DNA of 64,000 nucleotides from Pseudomonas sp. UBA2684 (GTDB lineage Bacteria > Pseudomonadota > Gammaproteobacteria > Pseudomonadales > Pseudomonadaceae), in the NCBI GenBank assembly GCA_002354655.1, contig DELY01000009.1:80042-144041 (forward strand), written 5' to 3'. Positions 29,562 to 41,557 of the stretch are shown here, one piece after another. The notes beneath the pieces were generated by a model. It saw only the letters and a program-made list of their open reading frames with translations, searched no databases and was not told the origin of the DNA. Made by a program: the position numbers and the translations under genes. How positions within the stretch are numbered: position 1 is the stretch's first letter; each line of letters opens with the position of its first letter.

Positions 29562-30674
29562 TTAACGCTCCAGCAGAATCCGCAACATGCGGCGCAGCGG
29601 CTCGGCCGCGCCCCACAGCAGTTGGTCGCCCACGGTGAAGGCGCCGAGATACTGCGAACCCATGTTGAGTTTGCGCAGACGCCCCACTGGCACGCTCAGG
29701 GTACCCGTCACTGCTGTCGGGCCCAGCTCGCGAATGCTCGCTTCGCGCTGATTCGGCACCAACTTGACCCAAGGGTTGTGCTGGCTGATCAGCCCTTCGA
29801 TGTCGGACAGCGGCACGTCTTTGTTCAGCTTGATGGTCAGCGCCTGGCTGTGGCAGCGCATGGCGCCGATGCGTACGCACAGACCATCGACCGGAATCGG
29901 GTTCTTGAACCGTCCAAGAATCTTGTTGGTCTCAGCCTGGCCCTTCCATTCTTCACGGCTCTGCCCATTCGGCAGTTCCTTGTCGATGTAAGGAATCAGG
30001 CTACCGGCCAACGGCACGCCGAAGTTGTCCACGGGGAACGACTCGCCACGCATGGCTTCAGCGACTTTACGGTCGATATCCAGAATGGCGCTGGCCGGAT
30101 CGGCCAGTTCGTCCGCCACGCTGGCGTTGATCGCGCCCATTTGCTTGATCAGCTCGCGCATATTCTGCGCGCCGGCGCCGCTCGCCGCCTGATAAGTCAT
30201 GGCGCTCATCCACTCGACCAGGCCGGCCTCGTAGAGACCGCCCAGAGCCATCAGCATCAGGCTGACGGTGCAGTTGCCGCCGATGTAGTTCTTGGTGCCG
30301 GCATCCAGTTGCTGATCGATCACCTTGCGGTTGACCGGGTCGAGCACGATCACCGCATCATCGGCCATTCGCAGCGACGACGCGGCGTCGATCCAGTAAC
30401 CCTGCCAGCCGGCTTCGCGCAGCTTGGGGAAGACTTCGCTGGTGTAGTCGCCGCCCTGGCAGGTGAGGATCACGTCCAGACCTTTCAGCTCGTCGATGCT
30501 GTAGGCGTCCTTCAGCGGCGCGATGTCCTTGCCAATGACCGGGCCTTGGCCACCGACATTGGAGGTAGTGAAAAACACCGGTTCGATCAGATCGAAATCC
30601 CGCTCTTCCAGCATGCGCTGCATAAGCACGGAACCGACCATGCCACGCCAACCGATCAGACCTACACGTTTCAT
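29562..30674 (-). CDS. asd: aspartate-semialdehyde dehydrogenase
   Basis: Reduces aspartyl phosphate on the route to lysine, methionine, threonine and diaminopimelate. The 370-residue protein keeps GWRGMVGS for NADP binding, the nucleophile Cys135 in GGNCTVS and the YQAASGAG segment. It is of the gram-negative asd type. It lies 55 bp downstream of leuB on the same strand. Confidence 0.97.
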   Translation of the reverse strand: MKRVGLIGWRGMVGSVLMQRMLEERDFDLIEPVFFTTSNVGGQGPVIGKDIAPLKDAYSIDELKGLDVILTCQGGDYTSEVFPKLREAGWQGYWIDAASSLRMADDAVIVLDPVNRKVIDQQLDAGTKNYIGGNCTVSLMLMALGGLYEAGLVEWMSAMTYQAASGAGAQNMRELIKQMGAINASVADELADPASAILDIDRKVAEAMRGESFPVDNFGVPLAGSLIPYIDKELPNGQSREEWKGQAETNKILGRFKNPIPVDGLCVRIGAMRCHSQALTIKLNKDVPLSDIEGLISQHNPWVKLVPNQREASIRELGPTAVTGTLSVPVGRLRKLNMGSQYLGAFTVGDQLLWGAAEPLRRMLRILLER

Positions 30675-30729
30675 AACGACTACACCTTTATAAACAGTGC
30701 GCCGGATTCACCCCGGCGGACCTGGAAGA

Positions 30730-31812
<1,083 letters not shown>

Positions 31813-31829
31813 TGCATCCTCAATTTTTC

Positions 31830-31901
31830 GTAGGGTGGATGACGCTGTTTTCATTCACCGAAACTCCGCAAGGTGGATGGATGAAGCGCCATCCACCCTA
31901 C
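31830..31901. repeat. palindromic intergenic repeat between leuB and leuD
   Basis: Outer arms GTAGGGTGGAT (31830-31840) and ATCCACCCTAC (31891-31901) are perfect inverted copies. An inner hairpin GGTGGATGG/CCATCCACC with an 8-nt loop is nested inside. This GTAGGGTGGAT-type dyad recalls dispersed Pseudomonas intergenic repeats. It fills most of the leuB-leuD gap. Confidence 0.7.
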
Positions 31902-31910
31902 CTTCATGTA

Positions 31911-32558
31911 TTACTTGATCGCACCGAACAGCCACGGGCTGGTCGGCTGGTAATGGGCTTCGAAGGCCTTGATCGCGTCGGCATCCTGCAGCGTCAGGCC
32001 GATGTCGTCCAGGCCGTTGAGCAGGCAATGCTTGCGGAACGCGTCGACGTCGAAGCCGTATTGCTTGCCGTCTGGACGGGTCACGGTCTGCGCAGCCAGA
32101 TCGACCGTCAGTTGGTAGCCTTCGCACGCTTCGCTTTGCTGGAACAGTTCATCCACATCGCTTTCCGCGAGGATGATCGGCAACAGGCCGTTCTTGAAGC
32201 TGTTGTTGTAGAAAATATCGGCGTAGCTCGGCGCGATGATGGCGCGGAAACCGTACTCCTCCAGCGCCCAGGGCGCGTGCTCGCGGCTCGAACCGCAGCC
32301 GAAGTTCTCACGCGCCAGCAACACGCTGGCACCCTGGTAACGCGGGAAGTTCAGCACGAAGTCAGGGTTGACCGGGCGCGTGGAGTTGTCCTGGTTCGGC
32401 TGGCCGACATCCAGGTAACGCCACTCGTCGAACAGGTTCGGGCCGAAGCCGCTGCGCTTGATCGACTTCAAGAACTGCTTGGGAATGATCTGGTCGGTGT
32501 CGACGTTGGCGCGATCCAATGGAGCGACCAGGCCGGTATGTTGGGTAAAGGCTTTCAT
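31911..32558 (-). CDS. leuD: 3-isopropylmalate dehydratase small subunit
   Basis: 215 residues. The swivelling aconitase C-terminal domain that completes the active site of Leu[15 protein letters not shown] is the signature. The start [20 protein letters not shown] is canonical. It follows leuC by 12 bp. Confidence 0.97.
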   Translation of the reverse strand: MKAFTQHTGLVAPLDRANVDTDQIIPKQFLKSIKRSGFGPNLFDEWRYLDVGQPNQDNSTRPVNPDFVLNFPRYQGASVLLARENFGCGSSREHAPWALEEYGFRAIIAPSYADIFYNNSFKNGLLPIILAESDVDELFQQSEACEGYQLTVDLAAQTVTRPDGKQYGFDVDAFRKHCLLNGLDDIGLTLQDADAIKAFEAHYQPTSPWLFGAIK

Positions 32559-32570
32559 AAGTCGCTCTCC

Positions 32571-33998
32571 TTAAGGCCGGATCAATTCACGCACATCGAT
32601 GAAACGACCGGTCACCGCCGCTGCCGCGGCCATCGCCGGGCTGACCAGGTGAGTACGCCCACCGGCGCCCTGCCGGCCTTCGAAGTTACGGTTGGAGGTG
32701 GACGCACAATGCTCACCGCTGCCCAACTTGTCCGGGTTCATCGCCAGGCACATGGAGCAGCCTGGTTCACGCCATTCGAAACCGGCCTCGATGAAAATCT
32801 TGTCCAGGCCTTCTTTTTCCGCCTGGGCTTTCACCAACCCCGAGCCTGGGACCACCATGGCTTGCTTGATCGTCGCGGCGACCTTGCGGCCCTTGGCCAC
32901 CTCGGCGGCGGCGCGCAGGTCTTCGATCCGCGAGTTGGTGCAGGAACCGATGAACACGCGATCCAGTTGGATATCGGTGATCGCCTGGTTCGCCGCCAGG
33001 CCCATGTACTTGAGTGCACGCACGATCGAGTCGCGCTTGACCGGATCGGCCTCGACCGCCGGGTCCGGGACGTTCTGATCGACCGCCAGCACCATTTCCG
33101 GCGACGTGCCCCAACTGACCTGCGGCTTAATGTCTTCGGCTTTCAGCTCGATCACGCTATCGAAATGCGCGTCGGCATCCGAGACCAGACCTTTCCACTG
33201 CTCAACCGCCTTGGCCCAATCCGCTCCCTTCGGGGAAAACGGACGACCCTCGACGTAAGCGATGGTCTTGTCGTCCACCGCCACCAACCCGACCCGGGCA
33301 CCGGCCTCGATCGACATGTTGCAGATGGTCATGCGCCCTTCCAGCGACAGCTCGCGGATCGCGCTGCCAGCGAACTCCAAGGCATGGCCGTTGCCGCCGG
33401 CGGTACCGATCTTGCCGATAATCGCCAGCACGATGTCCTTGGCGGTCACGCCGAACGGCAGCGTGCCTTCGACGCGCACCTGCATATTCTTCATCTTTTT
33501 CGCCACCAGGCACTGGGTCGCCAGCACATGCTCGACCTCGGAGGTGCCGATGCCGTGGGCCAACGCACCAAAGGCGCCGTGGGTGGAGGTGTGCGAATCG
33601 CCGCAGACCACGGTCATCCCCGGCAAGGTCGCGCCCTGCTCCGGGCCGACCACGTGAACGATGCCCTGGCGGATATCGTTCATCTTGAATTCGAGAATGC
33701 CGAAGTCATCGCAGTTTTCGTCCAGGGTTTGCACCTGAATCCGCGAGACTTCATCGGCGATGGACTCCAGACCGCCCTGGCGTTCGGCCTGGGTGGTGGG
33801 CACGTTGTGGTCCGGGGTGGCGATGTTGGCGTCGATGCGCCACGGTTTGCGCCCCGCCAGACGCAGCCCTTCGAAGGCCTGTGGCGAGGTCACTTCGTGG
33901 AGGATGTGGCGATCGATGTAGATCAACGACGAGCCATCGTCGCGGCGCTTCACCTCATGCATGTCCCAGAGCTTGTCGTAGAGCGTTTTGCCGGCCAT
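32571..33998 (-). CDS. leuC: 3-isopropylmalate dehydratase large subunit
   Basis: 475-residue [4Fe-4S] isomerase of leucine synthesis. Cluster ligands appear in CTNSRIEDL and CSMCLAMN. The start [12 protein letters not shown] is canonical. It is the first gene of leuCD-leuB and is divergent from a LysR-type regulator. Confidence 0.97.
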   Translation of the reverse strand: MAGKTLYDKLWDMHEVKRRDDGSSLIYIDRHILHEVTSPQAFEGLRLAGRKPWRIDANIATPDHNVPTTQAERQGGLESIADEVSRIQVQTLDENCDDFGILEFKMNDIRQGIVHVVGPEQGATLPGMTVVCGDSHTSTHGAFGALAHGIGTSEVEHVLATQCLVAKKMKNMQVRVEGTLPFGVTAKDIVLAIIGKIGTAGGNGHALEFAGSAIRELSLEGRMTICNMSIEAGARVGLVAVDDKTIAYVEGRPFSPKGADWAKAVEQWKGLVSDADAHFDSVIELKAEDIKPQVSWGTSPEMVLAVDQNVPDPAVEADPVKRDSIVRALKYMGLAANQAITDIQLDRVFIGSCTNSRIEDLRAAAEVAKGRKVAATIKQAMVVPGSGLVKAQAEKEGLDKIFIEAGFEWREPGCSMCLAMNPDKLGSGEHCASTSNRNFEGRQGAGGRTHLVSPAMAAAAAVTGRFIDVRELIRP

Positions 33999-34071
33999 CA
34001 GCGTGTCCCTCTCATCAGCGTATTTCTATGCCTGGGCGAATAGCCCTTGGGCTTATGGGGTGATCCTATTG

Positions 34072-34113
34072 GCTTGGATTCAATTACTCAAATTCATATT
34101 TTTTATCCAAAGC
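34072..34113. promoter_or_regulatory. AT-rich dyad between leuC and its divergent LysR gene
   Basis: An AT-rich island in otherwise GC-rich DNA carries GCTTGGAT and, 25 bp later, ATCCAAAGC, an imperfect inverted repeat. It sits where a LysR-type regulator would bind to control itself and leuC. No footprint-like consensus can be assigned, so the call is tentative. Confidence 0.3.
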
Positions 34114-34190
34114 ATTCCACTTAGGAATAGAGCTAAGCTGCACGTTCACGCCGCGACATGCCATTCGTTTCCTTGCCCCCTGGAGCTACC

Positions 34191-35096
34191 GTGGACCTGG
34201 CCACCCTGAATGCCTTTATCGCCATTGCCGAGGTCGGCAGCTTCTCCGAAGCGGCGCAGCGCCTGCATTTGACCCAGCCGGCGGTGAGCAAACGCATCGC
34301 CAGCCTGGAACAGCAATTGAGCGTGCGCCTGTTCGACCGCCTCGGCCGCGAAGTCAACCTGACCGAGGCCGGGCGCGCCCTGCTGCCGCGCGCCTATCAA
34401 ATCCTCAATGTGCTGGACGACACCCGCCGCGCCCTGAGCAACCTCAACGGCGAGGTCAGCGGCCGCCTGACACTGGCCACCAGCCACCACATCGGCTTGC
34501 ACCGGTTGCCGCCATTATTACGCGCCTTTACCCGCACGCACCCGCAAGTCGCACTGGATATCCAGTTTCTCGACTCGGAAGTGGCCTATGAGGAAATCCT
34601 CCATGGCCGCGCCGAACTGGCCGTCATCACCCTGGCTCCAGAGACCCGCGAACCGGTGCGCGCCGTGCCGGTATGGGACGACCCACTGGATTTCGTTACC
34701 GCACCGGAACACCTGCTGGCACGCCAGGGCGACGTTAGCCTGGCCGACGTCGCGCGCCATCCGGCGGTATTTCCCGGCGGCAACACCTTCACCCACCACA
34801 TCGTCCAACGCCTGTTCGAAGCGCAAGGGCTGACGCCGAATATCGCCATGAGCACCAATTACCTGGAAACCATCAAGATGATGGTCTCCATCGGCCTGGC
34901 CTGGAGTGTGCTGCCGCGCACCATGCTCGACGAACAAGTGGCGCGCCTGCCACTGCCAGGCATCCAGCTGTCGCGGCAACTGGGTTATATCCTGCACACC
35001 GAGCGTACGCTGTCGAACGCCGCACGGGCATTCATGCTGCTGCTCGATGCGCAACGCGACAGTCTTGCACTGGCGCCCGCGCAGAGGCTAACGTGA
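34191..35096 (+). CDS. LysR family transcriptional regulator
   Basis: 301 residues from the GTG at 34191, chosen because GGAG lies 6 bases upstream; an ATG at 34158 would add 11 residues without a ribosome binding site. The N-terminal winged helix-turn-helix (FSEAAQRLHLTQPAVSKRIA) and the periplasmic-binding-like effector domain are complete. It is divergent from leuC, so control of leucine synthesis genes is plausible. PAO1 has the same arrangement (PA3122/leuC). Confidence 0.92.
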   Translation: MDLATLNAFIAIAEVGSFSEAAQRLHLTQPAVSKRIASLEQQLSVRLFDRLGREVNLTEAGRALLPRAYQILNVLDDTRRALSNLNGEVSGRLTLATSHHIGLHRLPPLLRAFTRTHPQVALDIQFLDSEVAYEEILHGRAELAVITLAPETREPVRAVPVWDDPLDFVTAPEHLLARQGDVSLADVARHPAVFPGGNTFTHHIVQRLFEAQGLTPNIAMSTNYLETIKMMVSIGLAWSVLPRTMLDEQVARLPLPGIQLSRQLGYILHTERTLSNAARAFMLLLDAQRDSLALAPAQRLT

Positions 35097-35188
35097 GTCG
35101 CATAACGATAAGAAAGGCTTTTGCATGACTCAGCCACCTCGACACCCCCAGGGCCGCTCGCGCTCATCGCATACAGGCAGGGCCGACC

Positions 35189-38100
35189 ATGGCCAAATCC
35201 AGTAGTCGCCTGCCCCCGCTGCCGTATATTCCGGCACTCGACCCCGCAGAATTCGAAAAAACCTGGGACGATGCCCCGCGCCTGCTGGCGGCCCTCAACG
35301 GCGCGCAACTGGGCGCCTGGTACTGGGACGTGGAAAGCGGTCGGGTTAGCTGGTCGCGCGGCGCCCAGGCACTGTTCGGCCTGGACCCGAAGCTGCCGCT
35401 GCGCACCCGCATCGACTATATCGAGCTGATTCCCGAGGAAGATCGCGGCGAAGTGCTGCGTCTGTTCCACCAAGTCCTCGCTGGTACCCCGAGCACCCGC
35501 GCCTTTCGCCATCGCATCCGCTGGCCAGACGCCAGCCTGCACTGGCTGGAAATCAGCGGCAGCCTGCAACTCGACGCCGACGGCAAGTCGCGAGTGATGG
35601 GCGTGATCCGCGATATCTCCGCACAACAGGAACGTGAGCAGGCGCTGTCCAATTCCGAACAACGCTTCGCCAACCTGTTCCACCTGAGCCCGGACGTCAT
35701 TCTGCTGGTGCGCTTCGAGGACGGCGTGATCACCGAAGCCAACCAGCACTTCAGCAGCACCTTCGGCTGGTCGAGCGACGAGCTGATCGGCACTTCGACC
35801 CTCGAATTGAACCTCTGGGTGCACAGCCAGCAACGCGACTACCTGCGCCGTACCGCACCGCGTACCCACGAACCGGTGATCCAGGAAGTGCAACTGCGCA
35901 CCCGCGACGGGCGCATCCTCGACGGCGTGATGTCCAGCCAATACATCGAACTGGACGAACAAGCCTTCCTGCTCGCGTCGTTTCTCGACACCACCGAGCG
36001 CAAGCGCGCCGAAGCGGCCCTGCGCAACAGTGAGGAGAAATTCTCCCAGGCATTCCAGCACACCCCCGATGCGGTGGTGATCACCGAAAAAGCCAGCGGC
36101 CGCTTTATCGAGGTCAACCCCAGTTTCGAGCGGCAATTCGGCTGGAGCAGCGCCGAAACACTCGGTCGCACATCGTTGGAGATGGGTATTTGGGCCGACC
36201 TGAACGACCGCCAACGAATGATCGAAGCGGTGCAAGGGGACAGCCTGAACGAACTCGAAGTGCGCCTGTACAGCCGCGACGGCACAGTCAGCAACAACCT
36301 GCTGTTCGGCGGTGAAATCGAGCTGGACGGCCGCACCTGCCTGGTGCTGACCGTACGCAACATCACCAAGCAGCGCGCCCAGGAACGAGCCCTCAAGGAC
36401 AGCCAGGAACGCCTGAGCCTGGCCCTGGAGTCCGCCGACCTCGGCACCTGGGACTGGCACATCCCCAGCAACATGCTCTTCGGTTCGCCACGTGCGTCGA
36501 TGCTGCATGGCCTGGCCCGCGAACCCTTCCATGGCGACTTCCGCGAATTCTTCGGCCATGTGCCGCTGGAAGACCGCCACGCCATGCGCAATACCTATAA
36601 CGAGCTGGTGCAGGGCATTCTCCAGGACTATCAAGTCACCTACCGCAGCGTCTATGCCAACGGTGAAGTGCACTACCTGGAAAGCACCGCCAAGCTCTAC
36701 CGCGACGAGCAAGGCAAGCCGCAACGCATGGCCGGCATCCTCATCGACATCAGCGAGCGCGTGCTGCGCGAACAGCACCTGAAAGCCTCGGAAGAGAAAT
36801 TCGTCACCCTGTTCCAGGCCAGCCCCGATCCGGTGGCACTCACCACGCTACCCGACGGCCGCGTACTGGAAATCAACTCAAGCTTCAGCCAGGCATTTGG
36901 CTGGCAACTCGACGAGATCGTTGGGCGCAGCGTGCTGGACTTCAACTTCTGGAGCAGTTTGCAAACCCGTGCCGCGCTCTACGCAAAGCTTGAGCATGAA
37001 CATGGCCTGGACAACGAAGTAGCCGATTTTCTCGACAAACAGGGCCGCACCATCACCTGCGTGGTCTCCAGCCGGCCTATCGAGATAGACAAGCAGCACT
37101 GCATCCTCACCACCTTCCGCGACATCACCGACCGCCAACAAGCCGAGGCCGCACTCAAGGCCAGCCAAGAAAAGTTCTACAAGGCATTTCAGTCCAGCCC
37201 GGACGCCATCACCATCACCGTGCGCGACAGCGGCCGACACATCGAGGTCAATGAGGGCTTTACCCGCCTGACGGGTTACAGCGCCGAGGAAGTCATCGGC
37301 TGCACCTCGGCCGAGCTGAACATCTGGGCCGATGCCAGCCAGCGACAATTGCTGCTCGACACCCTGCACAGCCAAGGCCGCGTACATCGCCTGGAGCTGC
37401 TGGCGAAAAACCGTCACGGCAAGTTGTTGAATGTCGAGGTGTCGGTCGAGCAGATCGAGCTGGACGAGCAAGCCTGCCTGCTGCTGACCGCCCGCGACAT
37501 CGGCGAACTGAAGGATGCTCAAGCCCAGGTTCAGCACCTGGCCTACCATGACTCGCTGACCAATCTGCCCAACCGCGCCCTGCTGATGGACCGCCTGACC
37601 CAGCAGATCGCCCTGCTCAAGCGCCACGAGCTGCGCGGCGCCCTGCTGTTCCTCGACCTCGACCACTTCAAACACATCAACGACTCGCTCGGCCACCCGG
37701 TCGGCGATGCCGTGCTCAAGCTGGTGACTGCGCGCCTGGAAGCCAGCGTGCGCCTGGAAGACACCGTGGCCCGCCTCGGCGGCGACGAGTTCGTCGTGCT
37801 GCTTTCCGGCCTTGAAGGCAAGCGCTCGGAAGTCACTCGCCAGGCACGCACCGCCGCGGAAAAGCTGCGCAAACTGCTGGCCGAGCCCATGTTGCTCGAT
37901 GGCCATCGGCTGCAAGTCACCCCGAGCATCGGTATCGCCCTGATTCCCGACCACGGCGCCACTCCGGCCGACCTGCTGAAACGCGCCGACATCGCCCTGT
38001 ACCGCGCGAAAGACTCGGGGCGCAACACCATCCAGTTATTTCGCAGCAGCATGCAGGAAGCCGCCAGCGAACGCCTACGCCTGGAAAACGACTTGCGCCT

Positions 38101-38866
38101 GGCCCTGGCCCGCGGCGAATTCGAACTGTATTTCCAACCCCAGGTGGATGCCCGCAACGGCCAGATCATCGGCGCCGAAGCCTTGCTGCGCTGGCTGCAC
38201 CCAACCCTCGGTGCACAATCGCCAGCGCTGTTCATCCATGTGCTGGAAGAAAGCGGGTTGATTCTCGAAGTCGGCGGCTGGGTACTCGCCGAGGCCTGCC
38301 ATGTGTGCGCACAGTTGCTCGACGAAGCGCTGATCAACGAACAGGATTTCAGCCTGTGCGTCAACATCAGCCCCCGGCAGTTTCGTCAAAATGACTTTGT
38401 CGAGCGCGTGGAAAGCAGCCTGCGCAACAGCAAAATGCCCACCGCCATGCTCAAGCTGGAAATTACCGAAGGCATCGTGATTCAGAACATCGAAGACACC
38501 ATCGCCAAGATGAACCGCCTCAAACGCCTCGGCGTCAGCTTTGCGATGGACGACTTCGGTACCGGCTACTCCTCGCTGACCTACCTCAAGCGCCTGCCGG
38601 TGGACGTGCTGAAGATCGACCAATCCTTCGTCCGCGATGCCACCCACGACGCCAACGATGCGGAAATCATCCGCGCCATCGTCGCCATGGCCCGCAGCCT
38701 GGGCCTGGCGATGATCGCCGAGGGTGTCGAACAGCAAGACCAACTGGACTTCCTCGAACAGCAAGGCTGCCACCTGTACCAGGGTTACCTGTTCAGCAAA
38801 CCCCTGCCGCTGGCCGAATTCCGCGCCCTGCTGGCACACACTCCGCAACGGCCACTGACCGTCTGA
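35189..38866 (+). CDS. six-PAS GGDEF-EAL c-di-GMP signalling protein
   Basis: 1225 residues with no clear membrane helix. Six PAS domains come first: PAS1 (about 30-148), PAS2 (155-275), PAS3 (280-400), PAS4 (405-528), PAS5 (533-655) and PAS6 (658-775). A GGDEF domain follows with an intact GGDEF (864-868) and an RxxD inhibitory site (RLED, 855-858). The EAL domain is next, with EALLRW (997-1002), [25 protein letters not shown] and AEGVE all present. Both cyclase and phosphodiesterase activities are therefore possible. PAS1-3 and PAS4-6 look like a duplicated three-domain unit. It lies 92 bp after the LysR gene. Confidence 0.95.
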   Translation: MAKSSSRLPPLPYIPALDPAEFEKTWDDAPRLLAALNGAQLGAWYWDVESGRVSWSRGAQALFGLDPKLPLRTRIDYIELIPEEDRGEVLRLFHQVLAGTPSTRAFRHRIRWPDASLHWLEISGSLQLDADGKSRVMGVIRDISAQQEREQALSNSEQRFANLFHLSPDVILLVRFEDGVITEANQHFSSTFGWSSDELIGTSTLELNLWVHSQQRDYLRRTAPRTHEPVIQEVQLRTRDGRILDGVMSSQYIELDEQAFLLASFLDTTERKRAEAALRNSEEKFSQAFQHTPDAVVITEKASGRFIEVNPSFERQFGWSSAETLGRTSLEMGIWADLNDRQRMIEAVQGDSLNELEVRLYSRDGTVSNNLLFGGEIELDGRTCLVLTVRNITKQRAQERALKDSQERLSLALESADLGTWDWHIPSNMLFGSPRASMLHGLAREPFHGDFREFFGHVPLEDRHAMRNTYNELVQGILQDYQVTYRSVYANGEVHYLESTAKLYRDEQGKPQRMAGILIDISERVLREQHLKASEEKFVTLFQASPDPVALTTLPDGRVLEINSSFSQAFGWQLDEIVGRSVLDFNFWSSLQTRAALYAKLEHEHGLDNEVADFLDKQGRTITCVVSSRPIEIDKQHCILTTFRDITDRQQAEAALKASQEKFYKAFQSSPDAITITVRDSGRHIEVNEGFTRLTGYSAEEVIGCTSAELNIWADASQRQLLLDTLHSQGRVHRLELLAKNRHGKLLNVEVSVEQIELDEQACLLLTARDIGELKDAQAQVQHLAYHDSLTNLPNRALLMDRLTQQIALLKRHELRGALLFLDLDHFKHINDSLGHPVGDAVLKLVTARLEASVRLEDTVARLGGDEFVVLLSGLEGKRSEVTRQARTAAEKLRKLLAEPMLLDGHRLQVTPSIGIALIPDHGATPADLLKRADIALYRAKDSGRNTIQLFRSSMQEAASERLRLENDLRLALARGEFELYFQPQVDARNGQIIGAEALLRWLHPTLGAQSPALFIHVLEESGLILEVGGWVLAEACHVCAQLLDEALINEQDFSLCVNISPRQFRQNDFVERVESSLRNSKMPTAMLKLEITEGIVIQNIEDTIAKMNRLKRLGVSFAMDDFGTGYSSLTYLKRLPVDVLKIDQSFVRDATHDANDAEIIRAIVAMARSLGLAMIAEGVEQQDQLDFLEQQGCHLYQGYLFSKPLPLAEFRALLAHTPQRPLTV

Positions 38867-38874
38867 AACGCCAA

Positions 38875-38904
38875 GGGCGGCCCCCGCCTATGCAGGGGCC
38901 GCCC
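38875..38904 (+). terminator. GC-rich hairpin after the PAS-GGDEF-EAL gene
   Basis: A 10-bp perfect stem GGGCGGCCCC/GGGGCCGCCC with a 10-nt loop sits 9 bp after the stop. No T-run follows, so it may stall or protect the transcript rather than terminate it alone. Confidence 0.45.
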
Positions 38905-38926
38905 TGCAGGGGCCATTCGCCATGTT

Positions 38927-39049
38927 TTAGGGGTGCAACACACCAATCGGGACGCGCTGGGCCTCTTCCGGCACGATGCGCATGACCGACTCGAACACGT
39001 TATTGAAGCGGTCGACGTCGATTAACTGACGCAAAAACGCAGTGCTCAT
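38927..39049 (-). CDS. possible small protein (40 residues), unrecognised
   Basis: An ATG-to-TAA frame on the reverse strand reads MSTAFLRQLIDVDRFNNVFE and ends in PIGVLHP. Amino-acid composition is protein-like and codon use is similar to that of neighbouring genes. The upstream GCGGGA sits only 2-3 bases from the ATG, so ribosome binding is weak. It could be a small gene, or the relic of a larger one. No family is recognised. Confidence 0.35.
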   Translation of the reverse strand: MSTAFLRQLIDVDRFNNVFESVMRIVPEEAQRVPIGVLHP

Positions 39050-39211
39050 GATCCCGCTGCTGCGACAGGCTGCGCCACGCGCGTGCTTACGCGCGCTGCG
39101 TTGCACGGCCGGTAAAGCGCGGGACCCGACTGCGGCATTCAGCGTGATTGAAAGTACGGATACTCAAGGCGATTTCAAACGCCTGAAAATTTTCTTACCG
39201 GGAGAGCCGCG

Positions 39212-39961
39212 ATGCATAACAAGGTCATGCTGATCACCGGCGCCAGCCGTGGCATCGGCGCCGCCACCGCCCGCCTGGCCGCCAGCCAGGGCTATGCCGT
39301 GTGCCTGAACTACCGCCAGCAACGCAGCGCGGCCGAAGCGCTGGCCGCGGAAATCGTCGCCGCCGGCGGCCAGGCCATCGCCGTGCAGGCCGACGTCGCC
39401 GACGAGGCCCAGGTGCTGCGCTTGTTCGCCAGCGTTGAGCAACACTTCGCGCGCCTCGATGTGCTGGTCAACAACGCCGGCATGCTGGAGCCACAGATGT
39501 GCCTGGAGCAGATGGACATCGCCCGCTGGCAACGGGTGTTCGCAACCAATGTGTTCGGCAGCTTCATGTGTGCCCGCGAGGCGGTGAAACGCATGTCGAC
39601 CGCGCACGGCGGGCGCGGCGGCGCCATCGTCAACGTCTCCTCAATCGCCGCCCGCCTCGGTGCGCCGGGCGAATACATCGATTATGCGGCGGCCAAAGGC
39701 GCCATCGACAGCCTGACCATAGGTCTGGCCAAGGAAGTGGCCGCCGTCGGCATCCGCGTCAACGCCGTGCGCCCCGGAGTGATCGACACCGAGATTCACG
39801 CCAGCGGCGGCGAGCCGGCGCGCGTGGCACGGGTCAGTCAGAACGTGCCCATGGGCCGTGGCGGCCGCGCCGAGGAGGTGGCCGCCGCGATTCTCTGGCT
39901 GGCCAGCGAACAGGCCTCTTACACCAGCGGCGCGTTGCTCGACGTCGGCGGCGGGCGCTGA
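39212..39961 (+). CDS. short-chain dehydrogenase/reductase
   Basis: 249-residue classical SDR. TGASRGIG (about residues 9-16), NNAG, the catalytic Ser in VSSIAA and YAAAK are intact. GGGAGAG lies 6 bases before the ATG. PAO1 has an SDR at the matching position (PA3128), beside dusC. The opening and closing segments resemble glucose-dehydrogenase/FabG-type enzymes; the substrate is unknown. Confidence 0.9.
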   Translation: MHNKVMLITGASRGIGAATARLAASQGYAVCLNYRQQRSAAEALAAEIVAAGGQAIAVQADVADEAQVLRLFASVEQHFARLDVLVNNAGMLEPQMCLEQMDIARWQRVFATNVFGSFMCAREAVKRMSTAHGGRGGAIVNVSSIAARLGAPGEYIDYAAAKGAIDSLTIGLAKEVAAVGIRVNAVRPGVIDTEIHASGGEPARVARVSQNVPMGRGGRAEEVAAAILWLASEQASYTSGALLDVGGGR

Positions 39962-40024
39962 CACAGCCGCTGGCACCCATAGGGTGAACATGGCGCAGCC
40001 TTGTCCAGCAAAGGCCCTTACCGC

Positions 40025-40999
40025 TCAGGCAATCGATAAGCGCTGGGGCACGGGAAATTCGATTCCCAGCAGCGCATCAATGCGCTCGCAGTCGTTCTCG
40101 CGACGCAGCAGGTTGAACAATGCCGTCGCCTCGGGGTAGCTGCGCGTCAGCATCGCCAGCCACTGCTTCAGTCGCCCCGGCGCGTAGCGAGGCGACATCT
40201 TGCGCCGCGCCTGCAACCAGAAATCGGCCAGCAGCGGTTGCAGTGCCAGCCAGTCCATCGGCGCCAATACCTGCCCGGCGCGCGCCGCTGCGATCTGCCG
40301 CGCCAGGTCCGGCCGCGCCACCAGGCCACGGCCGAGCATGATGTTCTCGACGCCACTGACCTCCCGACAGCGCTGCCAGTCGTCGAGTGTCCACACCTCG
40401 CCATTGGCGAACACCGGCACCCTGACGGCTTCTTGCACCCGCGCCACCCATTCCCAGTGCGCCGGCGGCTTATAGCCCTCCACCTTGGTCCGTGCGTGCA
40501 CGACGATCTGCGCCACACCGCCTTCGGCCAATGCCTCGGCGCACTCCAGGGCGTAATCCTTGTGATCGAAGCCCAGGCGCATTTTCGCCGTCACGGCAAT
40601 CGCCGCAGGCACCGTGCGACGCACCTCGCGGACGATGGCGTGGAGCAGCTCAGGCTCTTTGAGCAGCACCGCGCCGCCCCGCGACTTGTTCACCGTCTTG
40701 GCCGGGCAGCCGAAGTTGAGGTCGATCACCGGCGCCCCCAGGGTGCAGGCAAACGCCGCGTTATCCGCCAGGCACTGCGGATCGGAGCCGAGAAACTGCA
40801 CGCGCACAGGCGTTCCGGCGGCGGTCTGGGCGGCGCTGAACAACTCGGGGGCGAGTTTCTCGTAGGTCGATGCGGGCAATACCCGCTCGGTGACCCGAAT
40901 GAATTCGGTCACGCACCAGTCGATGCCACCCACCCGGGTCAACACATCGCGCAGGATTTCGTCGACCAACCCCTCCATGGGCGCTAGGGCGATTTGCAT
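40025..40999 (-). CDS. dusC: tRNA-dihydrouridine(16) synthase
   Basis: A flavoenzyme that reduces U16 in tRNA. The start was set at [10 protein letters not shown] (40999), giving 324 residues; the longer upstream frame has no support. The catalytic Cys is in [11 protein letters not shown] and the FMN-phosphate region in NIMLGRG. It is convergent with the SDR gene. The DusC rather than DusA/B call rests on the short N-terminus and C-terminal length. Confidence 0.93.
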   Translation of the reverse strand: MQIALAPMEGLVDEILRDVLTRVGGIDWCVTEFIRVTERVLPASTYEKLAPELFSAAQTAAGTPVRVQFLGSDPQCLADNAAFACTLGAPVIDLNFGCPAKTVNKSRGGAVLLKEPELLHAIVREVRRTVPAAIAVTAKMRLGFDHKDYALECAEALAEGGVAQIVVHARTKVEGYKPPAHWEWVARVQEAVRVPVFANGEVWTLDDWQRCREVSGVENIMLGRGLVARPDLARQIAAARAGQVLAPMDWLALQPLLADFWLQARRKMSPRYAPGRLKQWLAMLTRSYPEATALFNLLRRENDCERIDALLGIEFPVPQRLSIA

Positions 41000-41148
41000 A
41001 GACAGGCTCTCGGAAAAACGGCGCGTAGTGTACGCGGCGCAGCACGTTGGATGAAGCGTCCGCCATCGCCTGTCAGCCGCAACAGGGAACGCACACCGGC
41101 TGATGGCAGTCAACACTGGCACAGACCACTACGCCATGGCGGCCCGCA

Positions 41149-41550
41149 ATGCCCATCCTGCGATTACTCGGCAGCCTGTTCGTGAGCCTCGGCCTGGGCG
41201 GCGCCATGAGCCACGCCGCGTCGGCGCTGCCTGCTACGCCAAGTCTGCAAACCGAGCCCGCAGGCATGGCCCGGTTGATTATCAGCCGAGACCGTACGGC
41301 CCCGAATGCCTGTGATGTGGAGTTGAGCCTGGGCGCGCAACTGGTTGCACAACTGCCGGTCGGCGAATCGGTGACTCTGCAAGTGCCGGCTGGCGAACTG
41401 ACCCTCGGTGTAGCCCTGTCACGTGCCGGCTACTGCGCTGAAATCGACCTAGCCAGCAGCCAGTCGATACTGATTAGCGCGGGCGAAACCCGTCGCTATC
41501 AGGTGATGCTCAGCGACGAGGCGCTGTTCCTCGCCCCTCGGCTGGAATGA
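41149..41550 (+). CDS. hypothetical exported protein
   Basis: 133 residues with a signal peptide (about 1-25, ending SHAAS). The remainder is a small beta-rich domain with two Cys (around 55 and 96) that could pair. The phrases VTLQVPAGELTLGVAL and ILISAGETRRYQV resemble PEGA/DUF2846-type extracytoplasmic domains, but this is only suggestive. It lies convergent to a thioesterase gene. Function unknown. Confidence 0.7.
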   Translation: MPILRLLGSLFVSLGLGGAMSHAASALPATPSLQTEPAGMARLIISRDRTAPNACDVELSLGAQLVAQLPVGESVTLQVPAGELTLGVALSRAGYCAEIDLASSQSILISAGETRRYQVMLSDEALFLAPRLE

Positions 41551-41557
41551 GCAGCGC

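Larger units (their letters stand above)
38867..39211. other. 345-bp gap with a hairpin and one short reverse-strand frame
   Basis: After the c-di-GMP gene there is a GC-rich hairpin, then a 40-codon reverse-strand open frame, then the leader of the downstream dehydrogenase with GGGAGAG before its ATG. Nothing else was recognised. Confidence 0.5.
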
